15,068 nucleotides of DNA from Chitinophagales bacterium (GCA_013297575.1 JAAFHO010000036.1:1-15068); one strand, 5' to 3'. Shown: positions 1 to 7,597, counted from the first letter of the stretch. Notes: generated from the sequence alone by a model not told the origin. Program-made: numbers and translations.

Positions 1-39
1 AAGAGTGTAGGTAGCCGTGTGGTGGTGGTGGGGCGTTGA
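1..39 (+). CDS. Probable 3' end of an upstream gene (partial)
   Basis: Frame 1 from the first base is open and reads KSVGSRVVVVGR, then stops at TGA 37-39. A short basic, valine-rich end of this kind resembles the last strand of T9SS type A sorting domains, which often finish in something like K/R-VVV-x-R. The neighbouring gene is also a T9SS cargo. Only 12 residues are visible, so the T9SS assignment is inference. The stretch could also be non-coding. Confidence 0.35.
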   Translation, partial: KSVGSRVVVVGR

Positions 40-101
40 GGCCCTTGGTTATGATGAAAAGGCATTGCAAATTTTAAAAAAATTTCAACAACATTTTTTT
101 C

Positions 102-109
102 TACATTTG
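102..109 (+). promoter_or_regulatory. Bacteroidota-type -7 promoter element
   Basis: TACATTTG matches the Bacteroidota -7 consensus TAnnTTTG exactly and lies 24 bases before the ATG at 134. No good -33 TTTG is visible at the expected 19-21 base spacing. The region is A/T-rich. Its position supports ATG 134 as the start and argues against any start upstream of it. Confidence 0.5.
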
Positions 110-133
110 CCCTTCATAATATCATCGCCATTC

Positions 134-2950
134 ATGCACAAAATACTCGTCATTCTTGCAGCCCTTTTTATCGCGCATATTACCATCGCCCAAAGTGCGG
201 CGGATACGCCATTGACCAAAAAACAAGCGCGCACCACCCGCCAATTGTTCCGCGATAAAGGGGAACTGTATTTCACGTTCGAGATCAAAGATCGTGCTGA
301 AGTGGCCACCCTCACTAAGATTATTTCTATTGATAATATACAACAAAATAAGGTATTTGCTTTTGCCAATCGCAACGAATTTCAACGTTTTTTGACCTTG
401 GGATATGCTTATACCGTATTGCCCAATCCTAATACCCTCATCAAACTCAAAACGACCGACCAACCAGAAGCCTTGCTCAATAACTGGGATGCTTATCCTA
501 CTTATGATGCTTATGTGGCCTTGATGGAGGGTTTCGCCACGACCTATCCCGCGCTTTGCAAATTGGTCAATATCGGTACTTTGCCCAGCGGACGTAAATT
601 GTTGGTACTCAAAATTTCAGACAATATCAACACCCGTGAAAATGAACCGCAGTTTTTATATACCTCCAGTATGCACGGCGATGAAATAGCGGGTTATGTA
701 GGCATGTTGCATTATATCGACTATCTGCTTTCTCGGTATGGTACGGATAGCCGCGTGACTTATTTGGTGAATAATATGGAAATTTGGATCAATCCACTGG
801 CCAATCCCGATGGTGCATACAGAGGAGGTAATAATTCGGTCAATGGTGCCACCCGATCTAATGCCAATAATATCGATCTAAACCGAAATTATCCCGACCC
901 ACAAGATGGCCCACACCCCGATGGCAACGCCTATCAGCCTGAAACCAAGGCATTTATGGCCTTTGCCGATACGATGAGTTTTGTGATGGCCGCCAATTTT
1001 CACGGTGGTGCAGAGGTGGTCAATTACCCTTGGGATACGTGGGCTACTGATGCTTCGGATACCAATTGGTGGATCAATGAATCGCATGAATATGCCGATA
1101 CTGCTTTTGCCCATAGTCCTGCGGGGTATTTGACCAATATATCGGCCAATGGGATTGTTAACGGCTATGCTTGGTACGAGGTGAACGGCGGAAGACAAGA
1201 TTACATGAATTATTTCCGTCATTGTAGGGAAATGACGGTTGAATTGTCTAGTACCAAACTACTACCAGAGGCCAGTCTGCAAGATAATTGGGCATACAAT
1301 TACCGCTCCTGGTTGAATTATATGGAAGAGGCGTTGCACGGCATTCGGGGCATCGTAACAGATGCTTGTACGGGTAAAGCCATCATTGCCGAAGTGCGTA
1401 TAAATGGGCATGATACGGATAATTCCCACGTGCTTTCGGGGCTTCCGTTGGGCAATTACCACCGACCTATCTTTAAAGGCACATATAATATGACATTTTC
1501 AGCACCTGGTTATGTGGCACAAACGATCAATGGCGTGTCTGTAAGTGAAAACACAGCAGCCACAGTGGTCAATGTCCAACTTGCGCCTGCTGTACCACAA
1601 CCTGATTTTAAAGCCACAACAACTTATTCGTGCGGTGGGACGGTTAGTTTTACCGATTTGACGGGTAGCGCTACTGCATGGTTATGGTCTTTTGGCGATG
1701 GTACACAATCGACTATACAAAATCCAACACATACTTGGAATACTAGCGGGACTTATAATATCGCATTAACGGCCACCAATTGTGCGGGTAGTACTACTTT
1801 GGCAAAAGATAATTTTGTTACCGTACTTATTCCTGAAAGTCCTCAAAGTCCACCTGTTACGACTTGTAGTGGCGCAACGGCTACTTTGTCTGCCACAGCA
1901 CCTGGCACCATTAGTTGGTTTGATGTGCCTACTGGTGGTACGCCATTGGCGAGTGTCCCTAATTTTACAACACCGTCTTTGACCGCTACAACGACTTATT
2001 ATGTCGAAAGTGACCAAGGGGCGGGTGCTTCAAAATTGGGGCCTTTAAACAATAGTATCGGAAATGGCGGATTTTATACTGCAAATACGTATCATTATTT
2101 GACTTTTAATGCTGCTGCTCCTTTTCAACTATTATCAGTTTGGGTCAATGCCAATACAACCGCCAACCGCACCATTCAACTCCGCAAAGGGGACGGCACG
2201 GTATTACAATCAGCATCGATCAATATACCTGCGGGACAAAGCAGGGTGAATTTGAACTTTGAAGTGCCTATTGGAGAGGCTTTACAATTGGGCGTAGCGG
2301 GGGGTAATAATTTGTTCCGCAACCAAACAGGTGCTGCATATCCATATCAAATAGATGGTGTGGTTTCTATTGTTGGAAATAGCGCTGGGAATACCGCTAT
2401 TTACTATTTTTTTTACGATTGGGAAATTCGCCAGCCTTGTTTGAGTCCGCGTGTCCCTGTTACTGTGACCATCGTGCCGCCTCAACCACCTATGGTACAA
2501 CAGGTCGGTCAAGCATTGGTAGCAAGTGCGGCAATTGGTTATCAATGGTTTAGTGTGGCGACTGGTATTATTGTTGGTGCAACTGCTAGTACTTTCACAC
2601 CGACAGTTTCGGGCGATTATTATGTAGTGGTAACCTATATAAATGGTTGTACTGCGGCATCAGCACCGTTCACTTTTACCACAACTGGTATTGGGGAGGC
2701 TTTGGGCCAGGGGCAATGGGGTATAACCATATTTCCCAATCCAAGTCGAGGTGCTTTCACGATAGCATCGCCGGTATTTGAACAAGAAGGCATTCCAATT
2801 GAGGTGTACAATACCTTTGGGCAACGGGTATTTGCTACTTTTTCGGCGGGACAGTCATCGGTAGTGGTGGATAGTGGAAATTGGGGAGAAGGGATATATT
2901 TTGTGCGGGTGTTGGGGCGAAATAGCCTATTTTTTCATTTTAAATGTTAA
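134..2950 (+). CDS. Secreted M14 zinc carboxypeptidase with PKD domain and T9SS sorting domain
   Basis: A 938-residue exported protein, probably a zinc metallocarboxypeptidase trimming C-terminal residues from peptides outside the cell. Residues 1-20 are a signal peptide (MHKILVILAALFIAHITIAQ). The M14 domain spans about 115-400. Zinc ligands are H181 and E184 (HGDE) and H290 (ANFHGG). Substrate binding fits N250-R251 (DLNRNYP) and Y357 (GGRQDY), and the catalytic glutamate is E370 (MTVELSS). The GGRQDY pattern resembles the carboxypeptidase N/D/E branch. A carboxypeptidase-regulatory-like fold follows (402-485), then a PKD domain (488-565, WSFGDGT), an Ig-like region (570-626), an unassigned beta-rich block (635-768), another Ig-like module (783-850), and a T9SS sorting domain (862-938, FPNPSRGAF). 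The frame is open back to base 17, but that stretch is Trp-rich and crosses the promoter; ATG 134 gives a clean signal peptide. The ending FFHFKC is atypical for a sorting domain. Peptidase class is firm; substrate is unknown. Confidence 0.93.
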   Translation: MHKILVILAALFIAHITIAQSAADTPLTKKQARTTRQLFRDKGELYFTFEIKDRAEVATLTKIISIDNIQQNKVFAFANRNEFQRFLTLGYAYTVLPNPNTLIKLKTTDQPEALLNNWDAYPTYDAYVALMEGFATTYPALCKLVNIGTLPSGRKLLVLKISDNINTRENEPQFLYTSSMHGDEIAGYVGMLHYIDYLLSRYGTDSRVTYLVNNMEIWINPLANPDGAYRGGNNSVNGATRSNANNIDLNRNYPDPQDGPHPDGNAYQPETKAFMAFADTMSFVMAANFHGGAEVVNYPWDTWATDASDTNWWINESHEYADTAFAHSPAGYLTNISANGIVNGYAWYEVNGGRQDYMNYFRHCREMTVELSSTKLLPEASLQDNWAYNYRSWLNYMEEALHGIRGIVTDACTGKAIIAEVRINGHDTDNSHVLSGLPLGNYHRPIFKGTYNMTFSAPGYVAQTINGVSVSENTAATVVNVQLAPAVPQPDFKATTTYSCGGTVSFTDLTGSATAWLWSFGDGTQSTIQNPTHTWNTSGTYNIALTATNCAGSTTLAKDNFVTVLIPESPQSPPVTTCSGATATLSATAPGTISWFDVPTGGTPLASVPNFTTPSLTATTTYYVESDQGAGASKLGPLNNSIGNGGFYTANTYHYLTFNAAAPFQLLSVWVNANTTANRTIQLRKGDGTVLQSASINIPAGQSRVNLNFEVPIGEALQLGVAGGNNLFRNQTGAAYPYQIDGVVSIVGNSAGNTAIYYFFYDWEIRQPCLSPRVPVTVTIVPPQPPMVQQVGQALVASAAIGYQWFSVATGIIVGATASTFTPTVSGDYYVVVTYINGCTAASAPFTFTTTGIGEALGQGQWGITIFPNPSRGAFTIASPVFEQEGIPIEVYNTFGQRVFATFSAGQSSVVVDSGNWGEGIYFVRVLGRNSLFFHFKC

Positions 2951-3030
2951 AGTAGTTGGAGATAACCCCAAATACCGAGTAAAAAAAGTGCTCTTCAACA
3001 TCAACGAATTAAAATAAAAAACTAGTCAAC

Positions 3031-4776
3031 ATGGATAAATTTCAACTAAAAGAACCCGCAAAACCCTACGATGTCATCATTGTAGGCTCCGGAGCAGGTG
3101 GCGGCATGGCTGGCTACACGCTGTCTCGGGCTGGTGCACGCGTACTGGTACTAGAGGCCGGACAGCATTACGATCCAGCAGATCCCAAGTACATTACCCA
3201 ACTGAAATGGCCTTACCAATCACCCCGACGAGGTGCCGCTACGAAAACCCGTTATTTCGGCGATTTCGATGCAGCGTATGGCGGTTGGGAACTGGAAGGC
3301 GAACCCTATACCACAAAGGACAATACTAAATTCAAGTGGTTCCGCTCGCGCATGACGGGCGGGCGTACCAACCACTGGGGGCGCATTTCCCTGCGCTTCG
3401 GTCCCGACGATTTTAAACGCAAAAGTATTGATGGTTTGGGCGAAGATTGGCCGATTAGTTACCAAGATGTAGCACCGTATTACGATAAAGTGGATAAATT
3501 AATTGGTATTTTTGGTTCGGTCGAAAACCTGCCCAATGACCCCGATAGTATTTTTCTGCCGCCGCCCAAACCACGTCTGCACGAACTCATGCTGATGAAA
3601 GGCAACAAAAACCTGGGTGTAAAAACCATTCCATCGCGGTTGTCCATCCTCACCCAGCCGATCAATGACGAACGCGGTTCCTGCTTTTATTGCAACCAAT
3701 GTTACCGTGGCTGTATGGCTTATGCCGATTTTTCGTCCTCTTCTTGCTTGGTCAAACCCGCCCGAAAATCGGGCTTGGAAGTGATCAATCACGCCATGGT
3801 ACGGGAGGTTTTGACGGATGAAAAAACGGGACTTTGTACAGGAGTTTCGTATATCGATACCCTTACAATGGAAGAAATTACAGTAAAAGGAAGTATCGTT
3901 ATATTGGCCGCAAGTGCTTGTGAATCTGCGCGTTTATTGCTCAATTCCAAATCGGCACGGTTCCCACAAGGGTTGGCCAATTCTTCGGGTGTCATAGGCA
4001 AATACCTGCACGATAGCACGGGTGCGTCGCGCGGTGCCATAATTCCCATGCTCTTCGACCGCAAACGCTATAACGAAGATGGAGTCGGCGGGCTGCATAT
4101 TTATTCGCCTTGGTGGCTCGATAATAAAAAACTCGATTTCCCGCGTGGTTACCATATCGAATATTGGGGCGGCATGGGTATGCCTGCTTACGGTTTTGGT
4201 TGGGGTATTGAAGACACAAATGGTATGTTCCCCGGTCGCGATGGACTGGCCAAAGAAGCAGGTGGTTATGGTGCCAGTTTAAAAGATGATTACCGTCGTT
4301 TTTATGGTGCGTATATTGGTATGGCTGGTCGCGGCGAGGCAATGGCATTTGAGGATAACTACTGCGAAATAGATCCCGAAAAAATAGACAAATTTGGTAT
4401 TCCCGTCCTTCGTTTCCACTACAAATGGTCCGATTATGAGCGTTTACAAGCCAAACACATGCACGAAACATTTGAGCAAATTATCCACGAAGCAGGTGGT
4501 ATTCCGCTCGGCAACAAACCTGGTAAGGACGCAGATTACGGCCTCAATGCGCCGGGCGAAATTATCCATGAAGTAGGTACGATCCGAATGGGCAATGATC
4601 CCAACAAATCGGCACTCAACAAATGGCAGCAAGCCCACGATGTAAAAAATCTGTTTGTGGTAGATGCCGCTCCATTTGTTTCGCAAGCCGATAAAAACGT
4701 TACTTGGACTATTTTAGCGCTGTCGATGCGTGCTTGTGAGTTTATTATTGAGGAAAGAAAGGCGGGCAGGTTGTAG
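3031..4776 (+). CDS. GMC-family FAD-dependent oxidoreductase (gluconate 2-dehydrogenase-like large subunit)
   Basis: A 581-residue flavoprotein expected to oxidise a sugar, sugar acid or other alcohol. The N-terminal FAD-binding Rossmann motif is GSGAGGG (19-25), with the acidic ribose-binding residue at E42 (VLEAG). GGRTNHWG (110-117) is the second GMC flavin signature. The C-terminal GMC domain carries H513 (HEVGTIRMG) and N556 (NVTWT), the likely catalytic His/Asn pair. Between them, CFYCNQCYRGC puts four cysteines at 218, 221, 224 and 228. This recalls the Fe-S-binding cysteines of FAD-dependent glucose and fructose dehydrogenases, so an Fe-S cluster is plausible but unproved. There is no signal peptide. 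The next gene, 55 bases downstream, encodes the small subunit with a Tat signal, so export as a folded complex is likely. No TAnnTTTG box or SD is seen in the 80 bases upstream. The substrate cannot be told. Confidence 0.9.
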   Translation: MDKFQLKEPAKPYDVIIVGSGAGGGMAGYTLSRAGARVLVLEAGQHYDPADPKYITQLKWPYQSPRRGAATKTRYFGDFDAAYGGWELEGEPYTTKDNTKFKWFRSRMTGGRTNHWGRISLRFGPDDFKRKSIDGLGEDWPISYQDVAPYYDKVDKLIGIFGSVENLPNDPDSIFLPPPKPRLHELMLMKGNKNLGVKTIPSRLSILTQPINDERGSCFYCNQCYRGCMAYADFSSSSCLVKPARKSGLEVINHAMVREVLTDEKTGLCTGVSYIDTLTMEEITVKGSIVILAASACESARLLLNSKSARFPQGLANSSGVIGKYLHDSTGASRGAIIPMLFDRKRYNEDGVGGLHIYSPWWLDNKKLDFPRGYHIEYWGGMGMPAYGFGWGIEDTNGMFPGRDGLAKEAGGYGASLKDDYRRFYGAYIGMAGRGEAMAFEDNYCEIDPEKIDKFGIPVLRFHYKWSDYERLQAKHMHETFEQIIHEAGGIPLGNKPGKDADYGLNAPGEIIHEVGTIRMGNDPNKSALNKWQQAHDVKNLFVVDAAPFVSQADKNVTWTILALSMRACEFIIEERKAGRL

Positions 4777-4831
4777 GCAACTACGGCTGTCTGCTTATGG
4801 ATGTGTCGCAAATCATTAATTCAATTTTACA

Positions 4832-5473
4832 ATGAAAAGAAGAGATCTAATCAAAAATATGGGCCTAACCTCTTTGGGTTTAGTTGGGCTTCATCCACAA
4901 ATAGGTGCTGCGGAACTCCCCGAGATTTTTGCGCCAGAAACCCTAGAAGAAGACAAAAAAGACCCCGAATTTGAGCAGTTTGGCCGTACCGAGACTGAAA
5001 AGATCCGCGATGCCAAACTGTTTAAAGAGACGTTTTTTAACAAAGCAGAAATGAAATCGTTGGGTATTTTGGTGGATATTATCATTCCCGCCGACAGCCA
5101 ATCGGGCAGTGCCACCGATGCTGGTGTGCCTGCTTTTATCGAGTTTATGGCCAAAGACCAAGAGCAGTTACAAACGCCCCTCCGCGGTGGTCTCCGGTGG
5201 CTCGATTCGCAAGCGATCAAACGATTTGGAGGCATATTTGTCGCCATTACTCCTGCACAACGCATTGAAATAGTGGAAGATATCGCCTATCCTAAACGCA
5301 AGGCCAAACCCGGTATGAGCCAAGGCATTGCGTTTTTTAGTCTAGTACGCAACCTCACTGCTACCGGATTTTGGAGTAGCAAAATGGGTATTGATGATAT
5401 TGGCTACCAAGGTAATGTGCCTAATCAGTGGGATGGGCCACCAGCAGAGGTGTTGAAGCAGTATGGGTTGTGA
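4832..5473 (+). CDS. Gluconate 2-dehydrogenase subunit 3 family protein, Tat-exported
   Basis: A 213-residue small subunit that normally pairs with a GMC flavoprotein like the one encoded just upstream. The N terminus KRRDLIKNMGL followed by a hydrophobic stretch is a twin-arginine signal with R3-R4, and processing is probably near A26-A27. The family core is recognisable: DIIIPADSQSGSATDAGVP (82-100) and FIEFM near 102-106, then GYQGN (191-195) and WDG (200-202) near the C terminus. The protein has no cofactor motif of its own. It probably acts as chaperone or structural partner and carries the signal-less catalytic subunit through the Tat pore. No cytochrome c subunit, the third member in some proteobacterial complexes, is in the window. 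The electron acceptor is therefore unknown. ATG 4832 is chosen because it begins the Tat motif. Confidence 0.85.
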   Translation: MKRRDLIKNMGLTSLGLVGLHPQIGAAELPEIFAPETLEEDKKDPEFEQFGRTETEKIRDAKLFKETFFNKAEMKSLGILVDIIIPADSQSGSATDAGVPAFIEFMAKDQEQLQTPLRGGLRWLDSQAIKRFGGIFVAITPAQRIEIVEDIAYPKRKAKPGMSQGIAFFSLVRNLTATGFWSSKMGIDDIGYQGNVPNQWDGPPAEVLKQYGL

Positions 5474-5475
5474 TG

Positions 5476-5501
5476 TTGGGTTACAATCGGATTGTACCCA
5501 A
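5476..5501 (+). terminator. Stem-loop directly after the oxidoreductase operon
   Basis: TTGGGT(T)ACAA and TTGTACCCAA form a ten-base-pair stem with one bulged T and the loop TCGGA. It starts three bases after the stop codon. The nearest T-rich stretch (5530-5535) is about 28 bases further on, so this is not a textbook intrinsic terminator. It may protect the 3' end or assist termination. Confidence 0.4.
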
Positions 5502-5745
5502 TGAAATGCCCTCTTGCTCGATCTGTTCCTTTTTTATTTGAAAAATTTTATTGATCAAATAACGTGACGCAGTATGGATTTTGGTTTTGTGGTGCGGGGA
5601 GTTCGTCTAGTGGTACTTGAAGGAATTCCATTAATCTTAAGGCAAAATTGTATGAATTTTTGCCGCTAATAAACTCGTTTTTAAGTTCGGAGAACAGTGT
5701 TTCGGGGCTATCAGGGACATGCTGATTAGAGCCGAGCATTAATCA

Positions 5746-5835
5746 GTAATATCCGAGTTTTGGATGTTTGAAAAAAGCCTTAATTAATTCCTTTAATTCC
5801 TTGTCTTTTTCATTTTCTCCATACTCGGATATTAC
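5746..5835. repeat. 13-bp perfect inverted repeat flanking a 64-bp spacer
   Basis: GTAATATCCGAGT at 5746-5758 is the exact reverse complement of ACTCGGATATTAC at 5823-5835. The repeat lies inside the decayed minus-strand frame, between its two stop codons: the TGA abuts the left arm and the TAA is three bases outside the right arm. No flanking target-site duplication is evident. Confidence 0.6.
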
Positions 5836-5941
5836 CCCTTAACGATCGTATTTAAAGTATTTGAATAATTGGGTATGCGATTGGAAAATATCAATAATTT
5901 GCTCATTTTTAGAATTGGTCGTGTGATTTAGAAAAAAGCCG

Positions 5942-5949
5942 TAATTTTG
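5942..5949 (+). promoter_or_regulatory. -7 promoter element of the toxin-antitoxin pair
   Basis: TAATTTTG matches TAnnTTTG exactly and ends 24 bases before the antitoxin ATG at 5974. A TTGG at 5915-5918 lies 23 bases upstream, slightly beyond the usual 19-21 base spacing, so the -33 element is uncertain. Confidence 0.45.
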
Positions 5950-5973
5950 TAGGAAATATTTAAGTACAAAAAT

Positions 5974-6192
5974 ATGATATTAGTCATCGAGTCATCGGAT
6001 AGTGAAGTTATTAATGCACTTACAGAAGTTGCTAAGGTGTTAAAAGCAAGTTTTCGCGTAGAGAATGAGGCTGGAGTTGTTAGCCAAGATGAAAAAGTCC
6101 GCAGAGCCAAAATTATTCGAAGGTTTAAAGGTGGACTTCAAAAATATGCTGGTGGTTATCAACCTACAAAACATGATTGGTACCAGCAATGA
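5974..6192 (+). CDS. Putative antitoxin of a PIN-domain (VapBC-like) module
   Basis: A 72-residue protein, acidic at the start (MILVIESSDSEVINALTEVA) and strongly basic in the middle (EKVRRAKIIRRFKGG). I do not recognise a named antitoxin fold. The assignment comes from size and context: its TGA overlaps the ATG of a PIN-domain toxin reading frame (ATGA at 6189-6192), which is the usual translational coupling in type II toxin-antitoxin operons. In such pairs the antitoxin binds the toxin and often the shared promoter, so autoregulation from the TAATTTTG promoter would be expected. The reading frame is intact although the toxin is not. It could therefore be an orphan, or may neutralise a related toxin encoded elsewhere. 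Confidence 0.55.
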   Translation: MILVIESSDSEVINALTEVAKVLKASFRVENEAGVVSQDEKVRRAKIIRRFKGGLQKYAGGYQPTKHDWYQQ

Positions 6193-6680
6193 AAATATTT
6201 TTAGATAGTAGTATTTTGATTGAATACGAAAAGCAGAATAAAACTGATTTGTTGGAGGCACTTTTAGATAGTGACCATCAGATTTTCATTAACCCAATTG
6301 TAGTAAGCGAATATGTATATCAATTACTAGGTATTCTTGGGGGGCGTTCGCCGATGGGGATATGAGAAAGTGGTAAGATAGGAGAGATATTATCACTACA
6401 TGATCCAGTAACATTTCTTTCGGCTTTTGAAATGTTGCCGATACAAAATAATGTCGTTTCTAGTACAATTGATTTTATGAAAAAGTATAATCTTCTCCCA
6501 AACGATGCCATAATACTTTCCACGTGTAAGGATCAAAATATAAGTGTTTTGGCAAGCCATGACTCCGATTTTTTTGAAGCCTGTAAAGCAGAGGGTATTA
6601 GGTTAATATCTAATACCGACGATTTGAATATGGCACACGGCTTGGACGACTTGGATGAGAATTCATTTGTTTTAACTTAA
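6189..6680 (+). pseudogene. PIN-domain (VapC-like) toxin interrupted by an in-frame TGA
   Basis: Read through, this is a 163-codon frame with PIN-domain (VapC-like RNase) character. KIFLDSSILIEYEK gives the first acidic residue, D6. VVSEYVYQLLG supplies E41. NDAIILSTC supplies D106, and ASHDSDF supplies D125 and D127, so the expected acidic metal-binding set is present. Codon 59 is TGA (6363-6365), between RSPMGI and ESGKIGEILSLHD, and the same frame continues to the TAA at 6678-6680. This is a nonsense substitution, not a frameshift. Truncation at residue 58 would remove the last acidic residues and should abolish RNase activity. TGA is also the normal stop of neighbouring genes, so recoding is unlikely. 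A sequencing error cannot be excluded. The start at 6189 overlaps the antitoxin stop. Confidence 0.75.
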
Positions 6681-6692
6681 TAAAAATCCGCT

Positions 6693-6713
6693 TTTTAAAG
6701 AAATCCTTTAAAA
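6693..6713 (+). terminator. Weak A/T-rich stem-loop after the toxin frame
   Basis: TTTTAAAG and CTTTAAAA make an eight-base-pair stem around the loop AAATC, about 12 bases after the toxin stop. The stem is almost all A/T and no T-run follows on the plus strand, so a terminator role is doubtful. Confidence 0.25.
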
Positions 6714-6790
6714 CCCGTGTCTAATCTGTGTACGCCGTGTGCTATCCAAGTCGTATTGCTTTTATTTTACCATTTTTTAGCAAAAACGAC

Positions 6791-6798
6791 TACCTTTG
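6791..6798 (+). promoter_or_regulatory. -7 promoter element of the Uma2 gene
   Basis: TACCTTTG fits TAnnTTTG exactly. TTTA at 6766-6769 lies 21 bases upstream and may be a weak -33 box. The element is 67 bases before the ATG at 6866 and downstream of the earlier in-frame ATG at 6728, so it helps decide the start. Confidence 0.5.
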
Positions 6799-6865
6799 TG
6801 CTACAAATTCGCCATATCACGATTTGTTTCTGCAAACTTTTGTTAAAAAAATCAATTTTGCTGCT

Positions 6866-7450
6866 ATGACCATTACTTCGCTTGACCAGTTAGACCCAAA
6901 TGGTATCTATACCTACGCCGATTACCTGCTTTGGCAATTTGAGGAGCGGGTAGAATTGTTGCGCGGTAAAATCCGGCAAATGGCCGCGCCGTCCATGAAG
7001 CACCAACGCACAGTAACCAGACTCACACGCACCATTGCTAACGCTCTTTGGAAAACCCCTTGTCAGGTTTTTGTTGCCCCTTTCGATGTGCGCCTAACAC
7101 GTACCCGCGAAGATAAAGATGCTATTACGGTAGTCCAGCCCGACCTCTGCGTCATCTGCGATCCCGCTAAATTGGATGCACGCGGCTGCAACGGCGCACC
7201 CGATCTCATCATCGAAATTCTTTCACCGGGTAACAGCCGCATAGAAATGAAGGACAAATTTGAACTCTACCAAGAGGCGGGCGTACTTGAATATTGGGTG
7301 GTTTCGCCTATCGAAAAAACTTTCCAAGTTTGGGTACTCAATGAGCAGGGTATTTACATTGGTCTGCAACCTAAAGTGGAAGGGGATTTGCTCACTACGC
7401 CTATTATTTCCAATTTGGAGGTGGATGTGACGGAGGTATTTGAGGATTGA
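6866..7450 (+). CDS. Uma2-family (DUF820) putative PD-(D/E)XK endonuclease
   Basis: A 194-residue protein of the Uma2 family, which has a restriction-endonuclease-like fold. The biological role is not established. Family signatures are QPDLCVI (91-97), APDLIIEILSPGNSR (111-125) with D113 and E117 as probable metal ligands, and K131 with the conserved YQEAGVLEYWVVSP (135-148). The N terminus has the typical LTSLDQL/YTYADYL pattern and EERVELLRGKI (26-36). The frame is open back to ATG 6728, but that 46-residue extension does not resemble the family and crosses the promoter at 6791, so ATG 6866 is preferred. Length suits the family. The gene stands alone between a broken toxin and an Rpn gene, in a region rich in selfish or defence-like genes. 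Family assignment is strong; function is unknown. Confidence 0.85.
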   Translation: MTITSLDQLDPNGIYTYADYLLWQFEERVELLRGKIRQMAAPSMKHQRTVTRLTRTIANALWKTPCQVFVAPFDVRLTRTREDKDAITVVQPDLCVICDPAKLDARGCNGAPDLIIEILSPGNSRIEMKDKFELYQEAGVLEYWVVSPIEKTFQVWVLNEQGIYIGLQPKVEGDLLTTPIISNLEVDVTEVFED

Positions 7451-7557
7451 GGGTGTTTTCCACAAAACATAAACCGCCGAAGTGCAGTTACAGTCCTACA
7501 GTCTTTTTTCTTGAACTTTATTGTGTCAAATTAATTTTCTTAAAAAAATAAAAACAA

Positions 7558-7590
7558 TTTGTTTTAATTAAAAATCCCTTTTTATCTTTG
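7558..7590 (+). promoter_or_regulatory. Complete Bacteroidota promoter (-33 and -7) of the Rpn gene
   Basis: TTTG at 7558-7561 and TATCTTTG at 7583-7590 are separated by 21 bases, which matches the Bacteroidota sigma-factor consensus at both boxes. The ATG at 7598 follows only seven bases after the -7 box, so the predicted transcript would have a leader of zero to a few bases. Confidence 0.65.
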
Positions 7591-7597
7591 CTCCGCT

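Larger units (their letters stand above)
5548..5979 (-). pseudogene. Decayed minus-strand reading frame of unknown family
   Basis: One minus-strand frame runs for 144 codons with only two interruptions, TAA at 5841-5839 and TGA at 5745-5743. The three pieces all read like protein. The first contains SKNEQIIDIFQSHTQLFKYF, the second NEKDKELKELIKAFFKHP, and the third is a 63-residue segment from ATG 5739 containing SPETLFSELKNEF. No start codon with an upstream signal is seen, and the frame runs into the promoter of the plus-strand toxin-antitoxin pair. I recognise no family. The simplest reading is a gene relic with two nonsense mutations and a lost 5' end. The third piece alone could be a small gene, but it has no promoter or ribosome-binding signal. 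Confidence 0.35.

Noticed and set aside
17..133. Start of the carboxypeptidase at ATG 17
   Set aside because: The extra 39 residues begin with four tryptophans, would bury the signal peptide, and span the TACATTTG promoter. ATG 134 opens directly into a clean signal sequence.
3992..4471. 159-codon minus-strand open frame inside the GMC gene
   Set aside because: It is antisense to a well-conserved gene, has no family-like motifs or promoter, and its composition reflects the codons of the opposite strand.
6363..6365. TGA in the PIN toxin as selenocysteine or reassigned codon
   Set aside because: TGA is the normal stop of the antitoxin, Uma2 and subunit 3 genes. The position is not catalytic in PIN domains, and no selenocysteine-type hairpin is obvious just downstream.
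6728..6865. 46-residue N-terminal extension of the Uma2 protein
   Set aside because: It does not resemble the family, and a -7 promoter box lies within it at 6791-6798.
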